A stretch of 5,844 nt of DNA, taken from positions 1-5,844 of the forward strand of contig CAZYLK010000267.1 of NCBI GenBank assembly GCA_964648365.1, read 5' to 3'. This DNA comes from SURF-32 sp964648365. Its GTDB lineage: Bacteria; Planctomycetota; Phycisphaerae; UBA1845. Below, one piece after another: positions 5,701-5,844 of the stretch; within the stretch, counting starts at the first letter, position 1, and each line of letters begins with the position of its first letter. A model generated the notes under the pieces. That model was given only the letters and a program-made list of their open reading frames with translations, was not told the DNA's origin and did not search any database. The position numbers were made by a program, and so were the translations under genes.

Positions 5701-5844
5701 CGTGGCACGGGCATCTTGCCAGTGATGGCGACTCGGTATCTGGCTCGCCTGGAGGGAAACTGCTTCATGACTGGCAGGCGCCTGCCGCCCTCCGAATCAC
5801 ACGGCCTGGAAGTCGACGATCCGCCGTGGCGGGGCCGTGCCACG
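5701..5844. repeat. 144-bp segment bounded by 10-bp inverted repeats, with nested dyads
   Basis: CGTGGCACGG (5701-5710) and CCGTGCCACG (5835-5844) are perfect inverted arms. Inside are a 14-bp perfect palindrome GGCAGGCGCCTGCC (5773-5786), flanking arms GGAGGG (5751-5756) and CCCTCC (5788-5793), a 10-of-11 match TGCCAGTGATG (5717-5727) with CATGACTGGCA (5766-5776), CACGGCC (5800-5806) with GGCCGTG (5833-5839), and CCGCC/GGCGG (5821-5832). Some pairings compete. It could be a repetitive intergenic element or a small non-autonomous mobile element. The right arm ends exactly at the window edge, so its true extent is unknown. Confidence 0.5.

Larger units (their letters stand above)
5535..5844. 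other. Gene-free, hairpin-rich intergenic region
   Basis: No frame in either direction looks coding: the available translations are Arg-, Ala- and Pro-rich shadows without domain features. Apart from the ribosome binding site of the gene to the left, the stretch holds three groups of inverted repeats, listed separately. It should contain the promoter of the tetrahaem gene, but I could not pick out properly spaced -35 and -10 boxes. Confidence 0.7.

Noticed and set aside
5702..5719. Sigma-54-like promoter (TGGCAC ... TTGC)
   Set aside because: The GG and GC elements are separated by 12 bases, not 10, and no gene follows on that strand.
5437..5725. Small frames on both strands in the right-hand intergenic region
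   Set aside because: They are Arg/Ala-rich, overlap one another and the start of a solid gene, and lack ribosome binding sites or domain features.

Overview
The window is G+C-rich bacterial DNA. The best guess for the host is a planctomycete or a similar environmental bacterium. The grounds are the high G+C, a predicted lipoprotein with an Asp/Asn/Gly repeat linker of the DNANDN type, a large di-haem oxidoreductase family protein, and a secreted-type beta-propeller gene. No marker gene fixes the taxonomy, so this is inference.

Left part (1-1883, + strand): the 3' two thirds of a Tn5/IS50-like IS4-family transposase runs in from the left edge and stops at 941. A plausible right terminal repeat ends near 950. 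Immediately beyond it, an open frame resumes in the middle of a beta-propeller protein. This frame has no recognisable N-terminus and is broken by one in-frame TAG at 1322. It ends at 1816 after a lysine- and cysteine-rich tail, and a strong rho-independent terminator follows (1851-1883). The simplest reading is a host gene cut by an insertion sequence and also carrying a nonsense mutation.

Middle (1919-2911, - strand): an unrecognised multi-pass membrane protein of at most 330 residues. It has conserved-looking acidic and histidine residues in or near its membrane segments. Its true start is uncertain.

Right part (3063-5534, - strand): the centrepiece is an 823-residue predicted lipoprotein made of two complete tandem copies of the di-haem oxidoreductase (DHOR, formerly DUF1111) fold. 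It has four CxxCH haem sites, a lipobox and a 3 x 9-residue linker. A clear ribosome binding site precedes the start and a modest terminator follows the stop.

The last 310 bases (5535-5844) carry no credible gene but are rich in inverted repeats: a perfect 10-bp hairpin in the likely leader of the oxidoreductase gene, a second dyad, and a 144-bp segment bounded by 10-bp inverted repeats that runs to the window edge. No tRNA, rRNA or CRISPR array was seen. The two minus-strand genes are separated by 151 bases and a likely terminator, so they need not be one operon. I see no defence system or other obviously new multi-gene system. The tetrahaem tandem protein and the structured intergenic DNA are the most interesting items.
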